Assembly (NCBI GenBank): GCA_042095135.1
Contig: JBELBV010000005.1
Location: 18,978-82,977, forward strand
Length of the DNA stretch: 64,000 nt
DNA from: UA16 sp042095135
GTDB lineage: Bacteria; Bacteroidota; Bacteroidia; Flavobacteriales_D; Sanyastnellaceae
Direction: 5' to 3'
The position numbers and the translations under genes were made by a program. Position 1 is the first letter of the stretch. Each line of letters opens with the position of its first letter. Of this stretch, positions 34,772-43,817 are shown piece by piece. The notes under the pieces were generated by a model. The model did no database searches. It saw only the letters and a program-made list of their open reading frames with translations, and was not told the DNA's origin.

Positions 34772-36537
34772 AGACTCTGACCATAATTGCAACGGCGGCG
34801 GCCGCCCTTGGCACGGCCTCCCCAGCACGAGCCGGTGTGGCGGCCCGCGACACACTGGATTTGAACGTCACGTTCGTCGGGGATCGTGAAGTGCTGATGC
34901 GCGACGCCCACAAGGAAATGCACTGGCCTGAACCGGCCGTTATCGCGCGTCAGAAACCGAATTTTGCCTACACCGTTTTGCCCAAACGCATCGACGTGCA
35001 GCCCACTTGGGAAAGGGAAAAGGCGAAACGCCTAAAGGTGGAAGACCCCTTGCAGCGCCTTTACAAGGGCTTCGTGGAAGCCGGGATGGGCAATTACACC
35101 AGCCCTTCCCTGCTGTTAAACTATGCGGACCTACGCTCCCGCGAGCACGCATGGGGAGTAGAATTCGCTCACACATCAACGCAAGGCGGATTCCTGTACG
35201 ATGACGATACCTTAGGTCAGGGGGTGCCGCAGAATTTCAGCACCAATGCCCTCGAAGGGTGGTACAAGCGGTTTTTCAAAAAGGAATACATCAAAGTCAG
35301 CGGATCGTATGACCGTAACGCCATCAGCTACTATGGACGTGTAGCGGCGAATGAACCGGACAGTTCCCTTTTCGCCCTTGGTGACTCAGGCCGATTCAGC
35401 ACCTTTCACGCGCGAGTGGAATTCGGCGACATGGCATCGGCCAAACGTTCGTGGAACCATCGCGTGGTGTTCGACTACGGCACGCTTTGGAACGACCGCA
35501 ACACCAACGAACACAACTTCGATTTCCAGGCCCAACTAAAAGGCCACATCGAAGACAATCCAGTGTCGCTGAAAGCACACGCCAACGTCGACCGGTTGGA
35601 TCGTGTGGAAGAAGGCTTGATTGTACCGCCGTTGAAGCAAGCCATTTTTGATTTGCATCCTGCCGTTTACAAAGACTACAAAGCGCTGAAAACAAAAGTG
35701 GGTGTCGGTATGTGGGTGGACGCCCAAGGCAACCAACCGTTCCTGTTCGTTCCCGAATTGGAGGCGTCTGTCTCGTTGCTACAAGACCTTTTTATTCCCT
35801 ATGTATCTGTGAATGGAGGGGTGAACCAAAACCGATTTGAAACGGCCTTGCAAGCCAACCCGTACTTGCCCTCACCTAGGGATTCCTCATCCGTTTGGAA
35901 GAATTCGTATGAATCCATTCACGCGAAAGGCGGCATGCGCGGTTCCATCACATCCTCGTTCACCTTTGACCTGAGTGCATCCCACCGTCGAATCAATCAG
36001 GCCCTGACCTGGGCCCCCATGGATGTGTACGGTTCGGGAGCCGGATTTCAGCCGTTCTACCAAGACCTTTCCATCACGACGCTTCAGGCCAATGCCAACT
36101 TGACACTTGGAACAGCCACCACGCTGCAAGGACAAATCCAGCAGCACACGTACGCCCTGCGCGACTCCGCGCTCAGTGAACAAACTCCCTGGAACCTTCC
36201 CGGTCTCGAAATCCATTTACGCGCGCGGCACAGCTTCAAGGATAAGCTGATTGTCCAGACCGGTCTGCGCACCGTAACAGGCCGCCGAGGCATGCAAGCT
36301 GTTCCTTTGACACCTTCGGGTGAAGATTTCATCACCGATGGACTCGGCGTCAACATCGGCTACGCATACGACCTCGCCGACATCGTGGACTGGAACATCC
36401 GCTTGGAATACCGCTACAATGCCCGCCTAGGGGCCTGGTTATCAGGCGAAAACCTCTTGAATCAGTCGAACCCCCTCTTCTTTGGATACAACAGCCAAGG
36501 AACGCGGGTCACCTTCGGATTCAATTACGCATTTTAA
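34768..36537 (+). CDS. Outer-membrane beta-barrel protein (TonB-dependent-receptor-like, no plug)
   Basis: A 589-residue protein with a signal peptide (MKTLTIIATAAAALGTASPARA). Most of the sequence consists of alternating amphipathic strands rich in aromatic residues. It ends in a receptor-type terminal strand (T-R-V-T-F-G-F-N-Y-A-F, final Phe), the signal recognised by BamA. The region before the last strands (W-N-I-R-L-E-Y-R-Y-N... G-E-N-L-L-N) resembles the end of TonB-dependent receptor barrels. Neither a plug domain nor a TonB box is visible. Translationally coupled to the TPR gene. Transported substrate, if any, is unknown. Confidence 0.75.
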   Translation: MKTLTIIATAAAALGTASPARAGVAARDTLDLNVTFVGDREVLMRDAHKEMHWPEPAVIARQKPNFAYTVLPKRIDVQPTWEREKAKRLKVEDPLQRLYKGFVEAGMGNYTSPSLLLNYADLRSREHAWGVEFAHTSTQGGFLYDDDTLGQGVPQNFSTNALEGWYKRFFKKEYIKVSGSYDRNAISYYGRVAANEPDSSLFALGDSGRFSTFHARVEFGDMASAKRSWNHRVVFDYGTLWNDRNTNEHNFDFQAQLKGHIEDNPVSLKAHANVDRLDRVEEGLIVPPLKQAIFDLHPAVYKDYKALKTKVGVGMWVDAQGNQPFLFVPELEASVSLLQDLFIPYVSVNGGVNQNRFETALQANPYLPSPRDSSSVWKNSYESIHAKGGMRGSITSSFTFDLSASHRRINQALTWAPMDVYGSGAGFQPFYQDLSITTLQANANLTLGTATTLQGQIQQHTYALRDSALSEQTPWNLPGLEIHLRARHSFKDKLIVQTGLRTVTGRRGMQAVPLTPSGEDFITDGLGVNIGYAYDLADIVDWNIRLEYRYNARLGAWLSGENLLNQSNPLFFGYNSQGTRVTFGFNYAF

Positions 36538-36631
36538 CCACCGTACACCGCTTGTGAGGAAAGTGCAGATTCCTGTGGAAAACTGCGCATATTAACCACC
36601 GGAAACCTCAGCGTTTACGGGCGTTTCGTGC

Positions 36632-36639
36632 TATTTTTA
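36632..36639 (+). promoter_or_regulatory. Possible -7 element of gyrB (TATTTTTA)
   Basis: TATTTTTA differs from TAnnTTTG at the last base. It lies 48 nt upstream of the gyrB ATG, in an AT-rich stretch of the 150-bp gap, and would place the leader hairpin at 36646-36664 at the very 5' end of the mRNA. Confidence 0.3.
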
Positions 36640-36645
36640 AAATCT

Positions 36646-36664
36646 AAACCCGCAGGTCGGGTTT
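36646..36664 (+). promoter_or_regulatory. Hairpin in the gyrB leader
   Basis: AAACCCG (36646-36652) and CGGGTTT (36658-36664) form a perfect 7-bp stem with the 5-nt loop CAGGT, 23 nt upstream of the gyrB ATG. It is probably in the mRNA leader and could affect translation or RNA stability. Confidence 0.4.
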
Positions 36665-36687
36665 GCACCAAATTGAACGAGAAAACC

Positions 36688-38673
36688 ATGGCGGAAGAAA
36701 ACCAGAAACCCACCGCGGGTACCCCGAAATACGACGCGTCCAACATTCAGGCCCTCGAGGGCATGGAGCACGTGCGCATGCGCCCTTCCATGTACATCGG
36801 AGATGTGGGCGTTCGCGGCTTGCACCACTTGGTATACGAGGTCGTTGACAACTCCATTGACGAGGCGTTGGCCGGGCATTGCGACACCATTCATGTAACC
36901 ATCACCGAATCCAATGGTATTCGCGTAGAGGACAATGGTCGAGGCATCCCCGTAGGCATTCACGAAAAGGAAGGCGTCTCCGCCCTTCAGGTGGTCATGA
37001 CCAAAATCGGTGCCGGTGGTAAGTTTGATAAAGACAGCTACAAGGTATCCGGTGGTCTCCACGGCGTCGGGGTGTCCTGCGTAAACGCCTTGTCCAGCCT
37101 CTTGCGAGCAGAAGTGCACCGAGACGGCAAGATCCACGAGCAGGAATACAGCCGTGGTAAAGAAGCCTACGCCGTGCGCGAAATCGGCACGTCGGACAAG
37201 AACGGCACCACGGTCGAATTCCAGCCCGATGAGCAAATCTTCGAGACCCTTGTCTACAACTATGATACGTTGGCAGATCGCATGCGCGAGCTGGCATTCC
37301 TCAATCAAGGGTTGACCATCTCATTGACCGACCATCGCGAGCGGGTGCAGGACGAGGAAGGCAACGATCATGGGTACCTAAACGAGACGTTCTACTCGAC
37401 GGAAGGCCTGAAGGATTTCGTAGGCTACCTCGATTCGAACCGTGAGCCCCTCATATCTGAAGTGATTCACGTCAGCGGTGAGCGCAACGGAGTACCCGTT
37501 GAAGTAGCGATGACATACAACACGTCCTTCGCAGAAAATCTGTTCTCGTACGTCAACAACATCAACACCCACGAAGGCGGTACGCACCTCACCGGTTTCC
37601 GCCGCGGATTGACGCTGACACTGAAAAAGTACGCTGAATCGAGCGGGATGTTGGACAAACTCAAATTCGATATCAGCGCCGATGACTTCCGTGAAGGATT
37701 GACCGCAGTGGTGAGCGTCAAGGTTGCGGAACCGCAGTTCCAAGGCCAGACCAAGACCAAGCTCGGCAATGCGGAAGTTTCTGCTCCAGTGAGCCAAGCC
37801 GTTTCGGACATGCTGGAGGCCTACCTCGAAGAACACCCGGGAGAAGCCAAGACCATCGTAAGCAAAGTCATCTTGGCTGCTCAGGCCCGCCATGCCGCGC
37901 GAAAGGCGCGTGAAATGGTCCAGCGCAAAACCGTCATGAGCGGTTCCGGCTTGCCCGGAAAGTTGGCGGACTGTGCCGAGAAGGACCCCTCGTTGTGCGA
38001 GCTCTTCCTGGTAGAGGGTGACTCGGCAGGGGGGACCGCCAAGCAAGGTCGAGACCGCAACAACCAGGCAATCATGCCGCTCCGAGGTAAAATCCTCAAC
38101 GTGGAGAAGGCCATGCACCACAAGATTTTCGAGAACGAAGAGATCAAGAACATCTACACGGCGTTGGGCGTCTCACTGGGGACAGAAGAAGACGAACGGG
38201 CCTTGAACATGACCAAGCTCCGCTACCACAAAGTCGTCATCATGTGTGACGCGGATGTGGACGGTAGCCACATAGAAACGCTGATTTTGACCTTCTTCTT
38301 CCGCCACATGAAGGAGTTGATCGAAAACGGGTACATCTATATCGCTACTCCACCGCTCTACTTGGTGAAAAAAGGCTCACGTCAAGTGTATGCGTGGAAC
38401 GACGACGAACGCGATCGCCTCATCGAGCAGTTCAAAGGCGCTTCCGGAAGCGATTCTGGCATCGGCGTGCAGCGCTACAAAGGCCTCGGTGAGATGAACG
38501 CTGAGCAATTGTGGGACACGACCTTGAACCCCGAAAACCGCACCTTGCGACAAGTGACCATTGAAAATGCGGCCGCCTGCGATCACGTGTTCTCCATGTT
38601 AATGGGCGACGAGGTTCCACCGCGTCGTGCCTTCATCGAGGAGAACGCCAAGTACGCCAATATCGACATTTGA
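36688..38673 (+). CDS. gyrB: DNA gyrase subunit B
   Basis: A 661-residue type IIA topoisomerase ATPase subunit that works with GyrA to introduce negative supercoils. It has the GHKL ATPase (M-R-P-S-M-Y-I-G-D, E-V-V-D-N-S-I-D-E-A, G-R-G-I-P-V-G). It also has the transducer region with the K-loop Q-G-Q-T-K-T-K-L-G, and the TOPRIM domain (L-V-E-G-D-S-A-G-G, D-A-D-V-D-G-S-H). R-D-R-N-N-Q-A-I-M-P-L-R-G-K-I-L-N-V-E and Q-R-Y-K-G-L-G-E-M favour GyrB over ParE. The ATG at 36688 is chosen because the upstream in-frame extension covers the leader hairpin. The SDR gene begins 13 nt after its stop. Confidence 0.95.
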   Translation: MAEENQKPTAGTPKYDASNIQALEGMEHVRMRPSMYIGDVGVRGLHHLVYEVVDNSIDEALAGHCDTIHVTITESNGIRVEDNGRGIPVGIHEKEGVSALQVVMTKIGAGGKFDKDSYKVSGGLHGVGVSCVNALSSLLRAEVHRDGKIHEQEYSRGKEAYAVREIGTSDKNGTTVEFQPDEQIFETLVYNYDTLADRMRELAFLNQGLTISLTDHRERVQDEEGNDHGYLNETFYSTEGLKDFVGYLDSNREPLISEVIHVSGERNGVPVEVAMTYNTSFAENLFSYVNNINTHEGGTHLTGFRRGLTLTLKKYAESSGMLDKLKFDISADDFREGLTAVVSVKVAEPQFQGQTKTKLGNAEVSAPVSQAVSDMLEAYLEEHPGEAKTIVSKVILAAQARHAARKAREMVQRKTVMSGSGLPGKLADCAEKDPSLCELFLVEGDSAGGTAKQGRDRNNQAIMPLRGKILNVEKAMHHKIFENEEIKNIYTALGVSLGTEEDERALNMTKLRYHKVVIMCDADVDGSHIETLILTFFFRHMKELIENGYIYIATPPLYLVKKGSRQVYAWNDDERDRLIEQFKGASGSDSGIGVQRYKGLGEMNAEQLWDTTLNPENRTLRQVTIENAAACDHVFSMLMGDEVPPRRAFIEENAKYANIDI

Positions 38674-38686
38674 GGCCGCGTACGGC

Positions 38687-39484
38687 ATGAGTTGGCTCAA
38701 CAAAACCGTATGGATCACTGGCGCCAGCAGCGGCATCGGCCGCGCTGCAGCGAACCGGTGGGCGGAACTTGGCGCACGGGTCATCTTGTCCTCCCGCAAA
38801 GAGGCAGCGCTCCAAGAAGTGACAGACCAGTGGACCGAAGCGCAGAAAGCGCAGTCCCTGATTTTACCGTTGGACTTGTCCCAAGCCGTACAATTGCCTG
38901 GCAAGGTGGTAGAAGCGCTCCAATGGGCAGGAACCATCGACGTCATGGTACACTGCGGCGGCATCAGCCAACGTTCCACCGTACTGGAGACTACATTGGA
39001 GGTAGACCGGCGCGTAATGGAGGTGGATTACTTTGGCACGTTGGCCTTGACCAAGGCCTTACTGCCTCATTTCGTGGAACGACAGGCGGGTCAATTCGTT
39101 GTTGTGACGAGCCTGATGGGGCTGTTCTCCTCTCCTTTACGCTCAGGATACTGCGGAGCCAAGCACGCACTCCACGGATTTTTTGAATCCCTGCGAGCAG
39201 AGCACCACGACGACAACATCGGGGTGACCATGGTGTGCCCGGGCTTCATCCACACCAACATCAGCATGAATGCGGTTGTCGGTGACGGAAGCCAACAAGG
39301 CACGATGGATACCAAAACTGGAGCCGGACTGACGCCAGAAGCATGTGCTGTTCGCATGATTCGAGCAGTCAAACGCCGCAAACCCGAAGTCCTCATAGGA
39401 CGGTTTGAAATCGTCGGTGCCTACCTCAAACGTTTCGCTCCCGGACTGATGCGGCGCATTGTCCGCAAAGCTGCAGTGACGTGA
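38687..39484 (+). CDS. Short-chain dehydrogenase/reductase (classical SDR, DHRS7-like)
   Basis: A 265-residue NAD(P)-dependent oxidoreductase. The cofactor motif T-G-A-S-S-G-I-G is at residues 10-17. The H-C-G-G-I-S strand matches the N-N-A-G position, and the catalytic Y-C-G-A-K (Y-x-x-x-K) follows S-P-L-R-S-G. The hydrophobic C-terminus (F-A-P-G-L-M-R-R-I-V-R-K) is seen in DHRS7-type members acting on lipid-like substrates. Substrate not assignable. It follows gyrB closely and converges on the HlyD-type adaptor gene with only 3 bp between stops. Confidence 0.88.
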   Translation: MSWLNKTVWITGASSGIGRAAANRWAELGARVILSSRKEAALQEVTDQWTEAQKAQSLILPLDLSQAVQLPGKVVEALQWAGTIDVMVHCGGISQRSTVLETTLEVDRRVMEVDYFGTLALTKALLPHFVERQAGQFVVVTSLMGLFSSPLRSGYCGAKHALHGFFESLRAEHHDDNIGVTMVCPGFIHTNISMNAVVGDGSQQGTMDTKTGAGLTPEACAVRMIRAVKRRKPEVLIGRFEIVGAYLKRFAPGLMRRIVRKAAVT

Positions 39485-39487
39485 TGC

Positions 39488-40588
39488 TCAATATTGGGGT
39501 TGGTTCCAGACCTTGATGGCGTCCTCAGCGGTCACTCCTGAGAGGATTTCCACGGTTATCCCATCGGACAATCCGAGCGCGACCTCACGTCGCTCATAAC
39601 GCTTCTCCCCGACCAAGACCTCCACAAAGGTGGTTCCACTCTCATACTGAACGAGCATTTCAGGCATGACCAATGCGCCGCGGCGTTCGTCCAACACCAC
39701 GTTGGCATTGGCAGAATACCCCGCACGCAGAAATTGATCCTCCTCCAACCCGACGGCAGCCTTGATCTCGAATTGGATGGCGCCTGCCTCCTCGATGCCC
39801 TTTGGACTGATATATTCAAGCGTAGCCGGGATAACCAAATCCTCAATGGCTCCCACCGTCAACTCAATGGCCATGCCGACCGACAGCTTCTCCACTTCAG
39901 ATTCATCGATTTTCCCCACGAAAATGAGGTCCTGCATATCGGCTACGGTCGCGATGGTGGTGCCTTCGTTGAAGTTGTTGGCCTCAATGACGCTGTTTCC
40001 CTTTTTGACGGGAACATCCAGTACCATGCCGTCGATGGTCGACGTGATCAAGGTGTTGGACGTTCGACCGCTTCGCGCTGCTACGCCGTCTTGGATGATG
40101 CGCAGGTTGTCTTCAGCTGCGTAGAATTCTTCTTGAGCTTGCTTCCGCGCCAATTCAAACCTTTGGAAATCTGCCGCCGCGATGATTCCATCCTCCAACA
40201 GCAGCCGGTTGCGCTCGGCATTGGTCTCAGCGTCTTCCAAACTAATGCGCGCGCGCTCCAATCGGGTTTCAGCGCTGCTCACCGCCCCCATGTCCGGGAC
40301 CACCATGACTTCCGCTAGCACTTGGCCCGACTCCACCAATTCCCCTGCTTCCACCTGCACCCGACGCACAATGCCAGAGATTTGAGGCTTGATGAGAATT
40401 TCTTGCCGGGGCTGAATAGATCCTGCTGCGACCGTTTTGATGACGATGTCACCGGTTGAAGGCGACTCCGTGCGGTATGAGGCTTCCTCCTGCTGCTCTT
40501 GCTCGTACAAGTGATTCAAAGTGTATGCCGCACCTGCCAACACCAAAATGATGAAGGCAATCAGGGTGTATAAGCGTCCTTTTTTCAT
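39488..40588 (-). CDS. HlyD/MacA-type periplasmic adaptor subunit
   Basis: A 366-residue membrane-fusion protein. An N-terminal TM helix (L-Y-T-L-I-A-F-I-I-L-V-L-A-G-A-A-Y) is followed by a lipoyl-like half (I-K-P-Q-I-S-G-I-V-R-R-V-Q-V-E-A-G), a helical hairpin (about 100-160), the second half-motif (T-S-T-I-D-G-M-V-L-D-V-P) and beta-barrel domains. It links an inner-membrane MacB-like ABC transporter to an outer-membrane channel. The last gene of the hutH-ABC run; the preceding permease stop is 2 nt away. No TolC-like gene is adjacent. Confidence 0.9.
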   Translation of the reverse strand: MKKGRLYTLIAFIILVLAGAAYTLNHLYEQEQQEEASYRTESPSTGDIVIKTVAAGSIQPRQEILIKPQISGIVRRVQVEAGELVESGQVLAEVMVVPDMGAVSSAETRLERARISLEDAETNAERNRLLLEDGIIAAADFQRFELARKQAQEEFYAAEDNLRIIQDGVAARSGRTSNTLITSTIDGMVLDVPVKKGNSVIEANNFNEGTTIATVADMQDLIFVGKIDESEVEKLSVGMAIELTVGAIEDLVIPATLEYISPKGIEEAGAIQFEIKAAVGLEEDQFLRAGYSANANVVLDERRGALVMPEMLVQYESGTTFVEVLVGEKRYERREVALGLSDGITVEILSGVTAEDAIKVWNQPQY

Positions 40589-40590
40589 GG

Positions 40591-41892
40591 TTACTCAGTT
40601 CGAATGGCCTCTACTGGGCGGATGGATACGGCTCGGAAGGCAGGCAATATACCCGCCAATCCGCCCATGACCACCATGGTCAGTAAAGATTGCAATACAA
40701 TGTCTATGGATACTTCTGGATTTCGAAAACTGCCGTCTTGCATGTCGGGCATCGTCTTCAACAACGCGTCAATCCCCTCGATGGTGGCCACGCCGAAGAT
40801 GGCCCCCAATAACCCGAATAAAACGGTCAACAACAAGGTCTCTCCCATGATTTGCCGCACCACGACGCCAGGGGTGGCCCCTAATGCGCGTCGGATGCCC
40901 AATTCATTGGTGCGCTCCCGTACGGTAATGAGCATGATATTCATGATACCGATGATTCCTGCCAAAAGGGCCAATCCACCGAAGACAAAACTCACCCAAC
41001 GGATGGCGCTGAACACGGATTGAATCTCTTCAAATTCCCGTGCCACGGTCCAATGACCAAAGGCCCGGTTGTCGTCTGGATGTATCGACAGCCTTGCCTT
41101 GAGCACCGACATAATTTCCGCCGCAGCAGAATCGGCATTCACCTGTTCATCGAACAGCACACACAACCACCCCACATCGTCCCCCATATGGAAGGCTTGG
41201 TTGAACGCGGTGAAAGGGATGCGGATGCTTTGCAAATCTTCCTCTGCATCTTCGCCTGAACGCATGGATGTGAACACGCCCACCACCGTGAAGTTGACAC
41301 CATTGATGCGTATTGAACCGCCGATGGCTTCTTCGTCTGCAGCGAACAGGATGTCCCGAACGCGCTCCCCGATGACTGCGATTTTGCGTTTGTCTTCTAT
41401 GTCGCGACCATTAATGTGGCGGCCGGTCAACAGCGGCCTGGCCTCGATGAGTTGCTGTTCAGGGTATTCACCGAACACCGTGAAGGCTCCTGTTTTCAAC
41501 CCACGGGTGACGTTGTTGGAGCCCTGCCAACCGCCCAGCTGGTTTTGGGGGGCCACCGCTTCCAGCACCTGGCTGTTGGCGGCGAGGTATTCGACATCGG
41601 AAATGGTCAAATCAATCGGGCGACCGCGCTGAAACCCTTTGTACGCCATGCTCGTGCTTTGGGTCCACATGAACATGCTGTTTTTGGCCATATCCCCCAA
41701 GTCTTGGGACACCCCATTTTGCAGTCCGTTGGCAGAGCCAATGGTGATGATGATCATGAAAAGTCCCCAGCCCACGCCCAAACCGCTGAGCGCAGTGCGC
41801 ACCGGCTTTTGGAGCAGGACTTGGATTATCTCCAGAAACACATCCCAGTCGGGACGCCAAAGGCGTTTTTTGGTTTCGTGGGAATCATTCAT
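40591..41892 (-). CDS. MacB-like ABC transporter permease (second)
   Basis: A 433-residue FtsX/MacB permease. TM1 is near residues 30-50 (T-A-L-S-G-L-G-V-G-W-G-L-F-M), followed by a large periplasmic MacB-PCD domain (to about residue 295). Three C-terminal TM helices include the conserved T-V-R-E-R-T-N-E-L-G-I-R-R-A-L-G-A coupling segment. The ending I-R-P-V-E-A-I-R-T-E is typical. Start overlaps the other permease's stop by 8 bp. The two similar permeases probably form a heterodimer with the shared ATPase. Confidence 0.9.
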   Translation of the reverse strand: MNDSHETKKRLWRPDWDVFLEIIQVLLQKPVRTALSGLGVGWGLFMIIITIGSANGLQNGVSQDLGDMAKNSMFMWTQSTSMAYKGFQRGRPIDLTISDVEYLAANSQVLEAVAPQNQLGGWQGSNNVTRGLKTGAFTVFGEYPEQQLIEARPLLTGRHINGRDIEDKRKIAVIGERVRDILFAADEEAIGGSIRINGVNFTVVGVFTSMRSGEDAEEDLQSIRIPFTAFNQAFHMGDDVGWLCVLFDEQVNADSAAAEIMSVLKARLSIHPDDNRAFGHWTVAREFEEIQSVFSAIRWVSFVFGGLALLAGIIGIMNIMLITVRERTNELGIRRALGATPGVVVRQIMGETLLLTVLFGLLGAIFGVATIEGIDALLKTMPDMQDGSFRNPEVSIDIVLQSLLTMVVMGGLAGILPAFRAVSIRPVEAIRTE

Positions 41893-43123
41893 CGCGCAAA
41901 GCTTCTACAGGTCGAATGGAGACAGCGCGCAACGCCGGCCCGATGGCGCTGATGACACCCACAAATACGAGTACCCCCAAGGCCAACAACGCCGAACGGA
42001 AATCAACGCGCGGGTTGCTGAAAAATTCATGGTCGACGAACGGCGCGATTCCTTGGAGCAACCACGTGCCGGCTAACAGCCCGATGCACCCGGAGATCAG
42101 CATGAGAAACACCGCCTCTTGCACTATTTGGGAAACGATGCTGCCACTGGTGGCGCCCAGCGCCTTTCGCACCCCGATTTCTTTGGTTCGTTCGCGGACC
42201 ACAATGGCCATAATATTGGCCACCCCCATGGCTCCCGCCAACAAGGTCATCATTCCGACAAACCAGACAAACAAGCGAATGCCTCCGAAGATCTGGCGGA
42301 ACATCTCTGCCTCCTCGTTGCGGTTGTCCACCCACACGCCTTCCGCGTCGTCCGGGTGAACCACCAATCGGTCCTTGAGCCAAGAGGTCAAAGACGCCGT
42401 TGCGTCCCGGGTCTCATCGATGGAAGCTTCCCCAGTGCCGATGGCCACACGGCTCACCACGTCGCTGTTCGAAAACAGTTTTTGCGCGGTGGTGAACGGC
42501 ACGTAAACGCTTCTGTTTTCCCACCGGGAACCGGTCTGATTGAATGTTCCCACAACGGCAAATTGAATGCCGCGCACCTGAATCAAAGCGCCCACGGCAT
42601 CTTTCGGTTGGGTCCCTCGGGGCCACAAGTCTTCCAACACTTGTCCACCGATAACCGCCACCTTGCGTTGTTGGTCGATGTCACGCACGCTGACGAATCG
42701 GCCTGCAGTGAGGTTCACCTGTCCAATTTCCTGTTGGTCGGGATCCACCCCGCGCACGCCGTACGATCCTTGCTCGCTGTTGAATCGGACCGTCGAACCC
42801 CAGCGGTACACCAGTCGGCTCCATGCCGGAACCGTATCCAACTGGCCCTGCATAGCCTGTTCGTCGGCATTGTGCAACTCAACCCTTCGATTCGGCTTGC
42901 GGCCTCGAAACGCGAGTTGAGCATTGCCCGTCCGAACCTGCATGAGGTTCGCCGCATTGTCGCCAAAGGTTTGTTTCACGCCTGATTCCAATCCTGAACC
43001 CAGGCCTTGCATGACGACCAAGATGAAGATGCCCAAGGCAATGCTCAAGCCTGTGAGTCCGGTGCGCAGCGGGTTGCTGAGCACGGTATGGAAAATCTCC
43101 AGCCAAGTATCCCGGTCTACCAT
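41885..43123 (-). CDS. MacB-like ABC transporter permease (first)
   Basis: A 412-residue FtsX/MacB permease with the same layout as its neighbour: TM1 (G-L-S-I-A-L-G-I-F-I-L-V-V-M), a periplasmic domain, and three TM helices. Its coupling segment is V-R-E-R-T-K-E-I-G-V-R-K-A-L-G-A, and it ends I-R-P-V-E-A-L-R-D-E. ATG 43123 is used, since a longer in-frame start would overlap the ATPase gene. It begins 8 nt after the ATPase stop. Substrate unknown. Confidence 0.9.
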   Translation of the reverse strand: MVDRDTWLEIFHTVLSNPLRTGLTGLSIALGIFILVVMQGLGSGLESGVKQTFGDNAANLMQVRTGNAQLAFRGRKPNRRVELHNADEQAMQGQLDTVPAWSRLVYRWGSTVRFNSEQGSYGVRGVDPDQQEIGQVNLTAGRFVSVRDIDQQRKVAVIGGQVLEDLWPRGTQPKDAVGALIQVRGIQFAVVGTFNQTGSRWENRSVYVPFTTAQKLFSNSDVVSRVAIGTGEASIDETRDATASLTSWLKDRLVVHPDDAEGVWVDNRNEEAEMFRQIFGGIRLFVWFVGMMTLLAGAMGVANIMAIVVRERTKEIGVRKALGATSGSIVSQIVQEAVFLMLISGCIGLLAGTWLLQGIAPFVDHEFFSNPRVDFRSALLALGVLVFVGVISAIGPALRAVSIRPVEALRDE

Positions 43124-43131
43124 GGTCTTCT

Positions 43132-43797
43132 TTAGGCTCCTTCGATCCGACCGTCCTTCAAACGGATGATGCGGTCGCATTGATCGGCAATTTCATTTTC
43201 GTGGGTGACCACCACAATGGTGATTCCCTCCTTGTTGATTTCCTTGAGCAGTGCCATGACCTCATCGGAAGTCACCGAGTCGAGCGCGCCCGTCGGTTCA
43301 TCCGCTAGGATGACCTTCGGACTGGCAATCAAGGCACGGGCGATGGCCACGCGCTGTTTTTGCCCGCCACTCATTTGGTTGGGCAGGTGTTCAGCCCAAT
43401 CTGCTAGACCCACTTTCTGCAAATACGCGAAAGCCTTGGCCTGTCGCTCCTTCCGAGGTACGCCTTGATAGTACAATGGAAGTGCTACGTTTTCAAGGGC
43501 AGTTTTGTAGCTGATCAAATTGAAACTTTGAAATACAAATCCCAAGAAGTCACTCCGGTAGCGGGCTGCAGATTTTTCGGATAGGCCGCTCATGTTTTGC
43601 CCATTGAGCACGTACGAGCCCTCGTCGAAATCATCCAGTAGTCCCAAGACGTTCAGAAGCGTCGATTTACCGGAACCGCTGGACCCCATGATGGCCACCA
43701 ACTCACCTTCTGAAATCGTGCAATCGATGCCCTTGAGCACAGTAAGCAATTGGCTTCCGGTCTGGTAAGCCTTGCGAATGGACTTCAACTCTATCAC
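43132..43797 (-). CDS. MacB/LolD-type ABC transporter ATPase
   Basis: A 221-residue ATP-binding subunit. It has Walker A G-S-S-G-S-G-K-S-T, Q-loop F-V-F-Q-S-F-N-L, signature M-S-G-G-Q-K-Q-R, Walker B V-I-L-A-D-E-P-T-G-A-L-D and a switch His in V-V-T-H-E. A GTG at 43797 is preferred because it opens with M-I-E-L-K-S-I-R-K-A-Y, the normal start of this family. An in-frame TTG 24 nt upstream would overlap the hutH stop. It powers the two permeases encoded downstream. hutH ends 20 nt upstream on the same strand. Confidence 0.9.
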   Translation of the reverse strand: MIELKSIRKAYQTGSQLLTVLKGIDCTISEGELVAIMGSSGSGKSTLLNVLGLLDDFDEGSYVLNGQNMSGLSEKSAARYRSDFLGFVFQSFNLISYKTALENVALPLYYQGVPRKERQAKAFAYLQKVGLADWAEHLPNQMSGGQKQRVAIARALIASPKVILADEPTGALDSVTSDEVMALLKEINKEGITIVVVTHENEIADQCDRIIRLKDGRIEGA

Positions 43798-43817
43798 GTC
43801 AGCAAGATAACCCGTGC

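Noticed and set aside
36565..36600. A DnaA-box-like sequence (CTGTGGAAAA) upstream of gyrB, suggesting a replication origin
   Set aside because: Only one weak match to TTATNCACA, with no cluster, no AT-rich unwinding region and no dnaA or parAB nearby.
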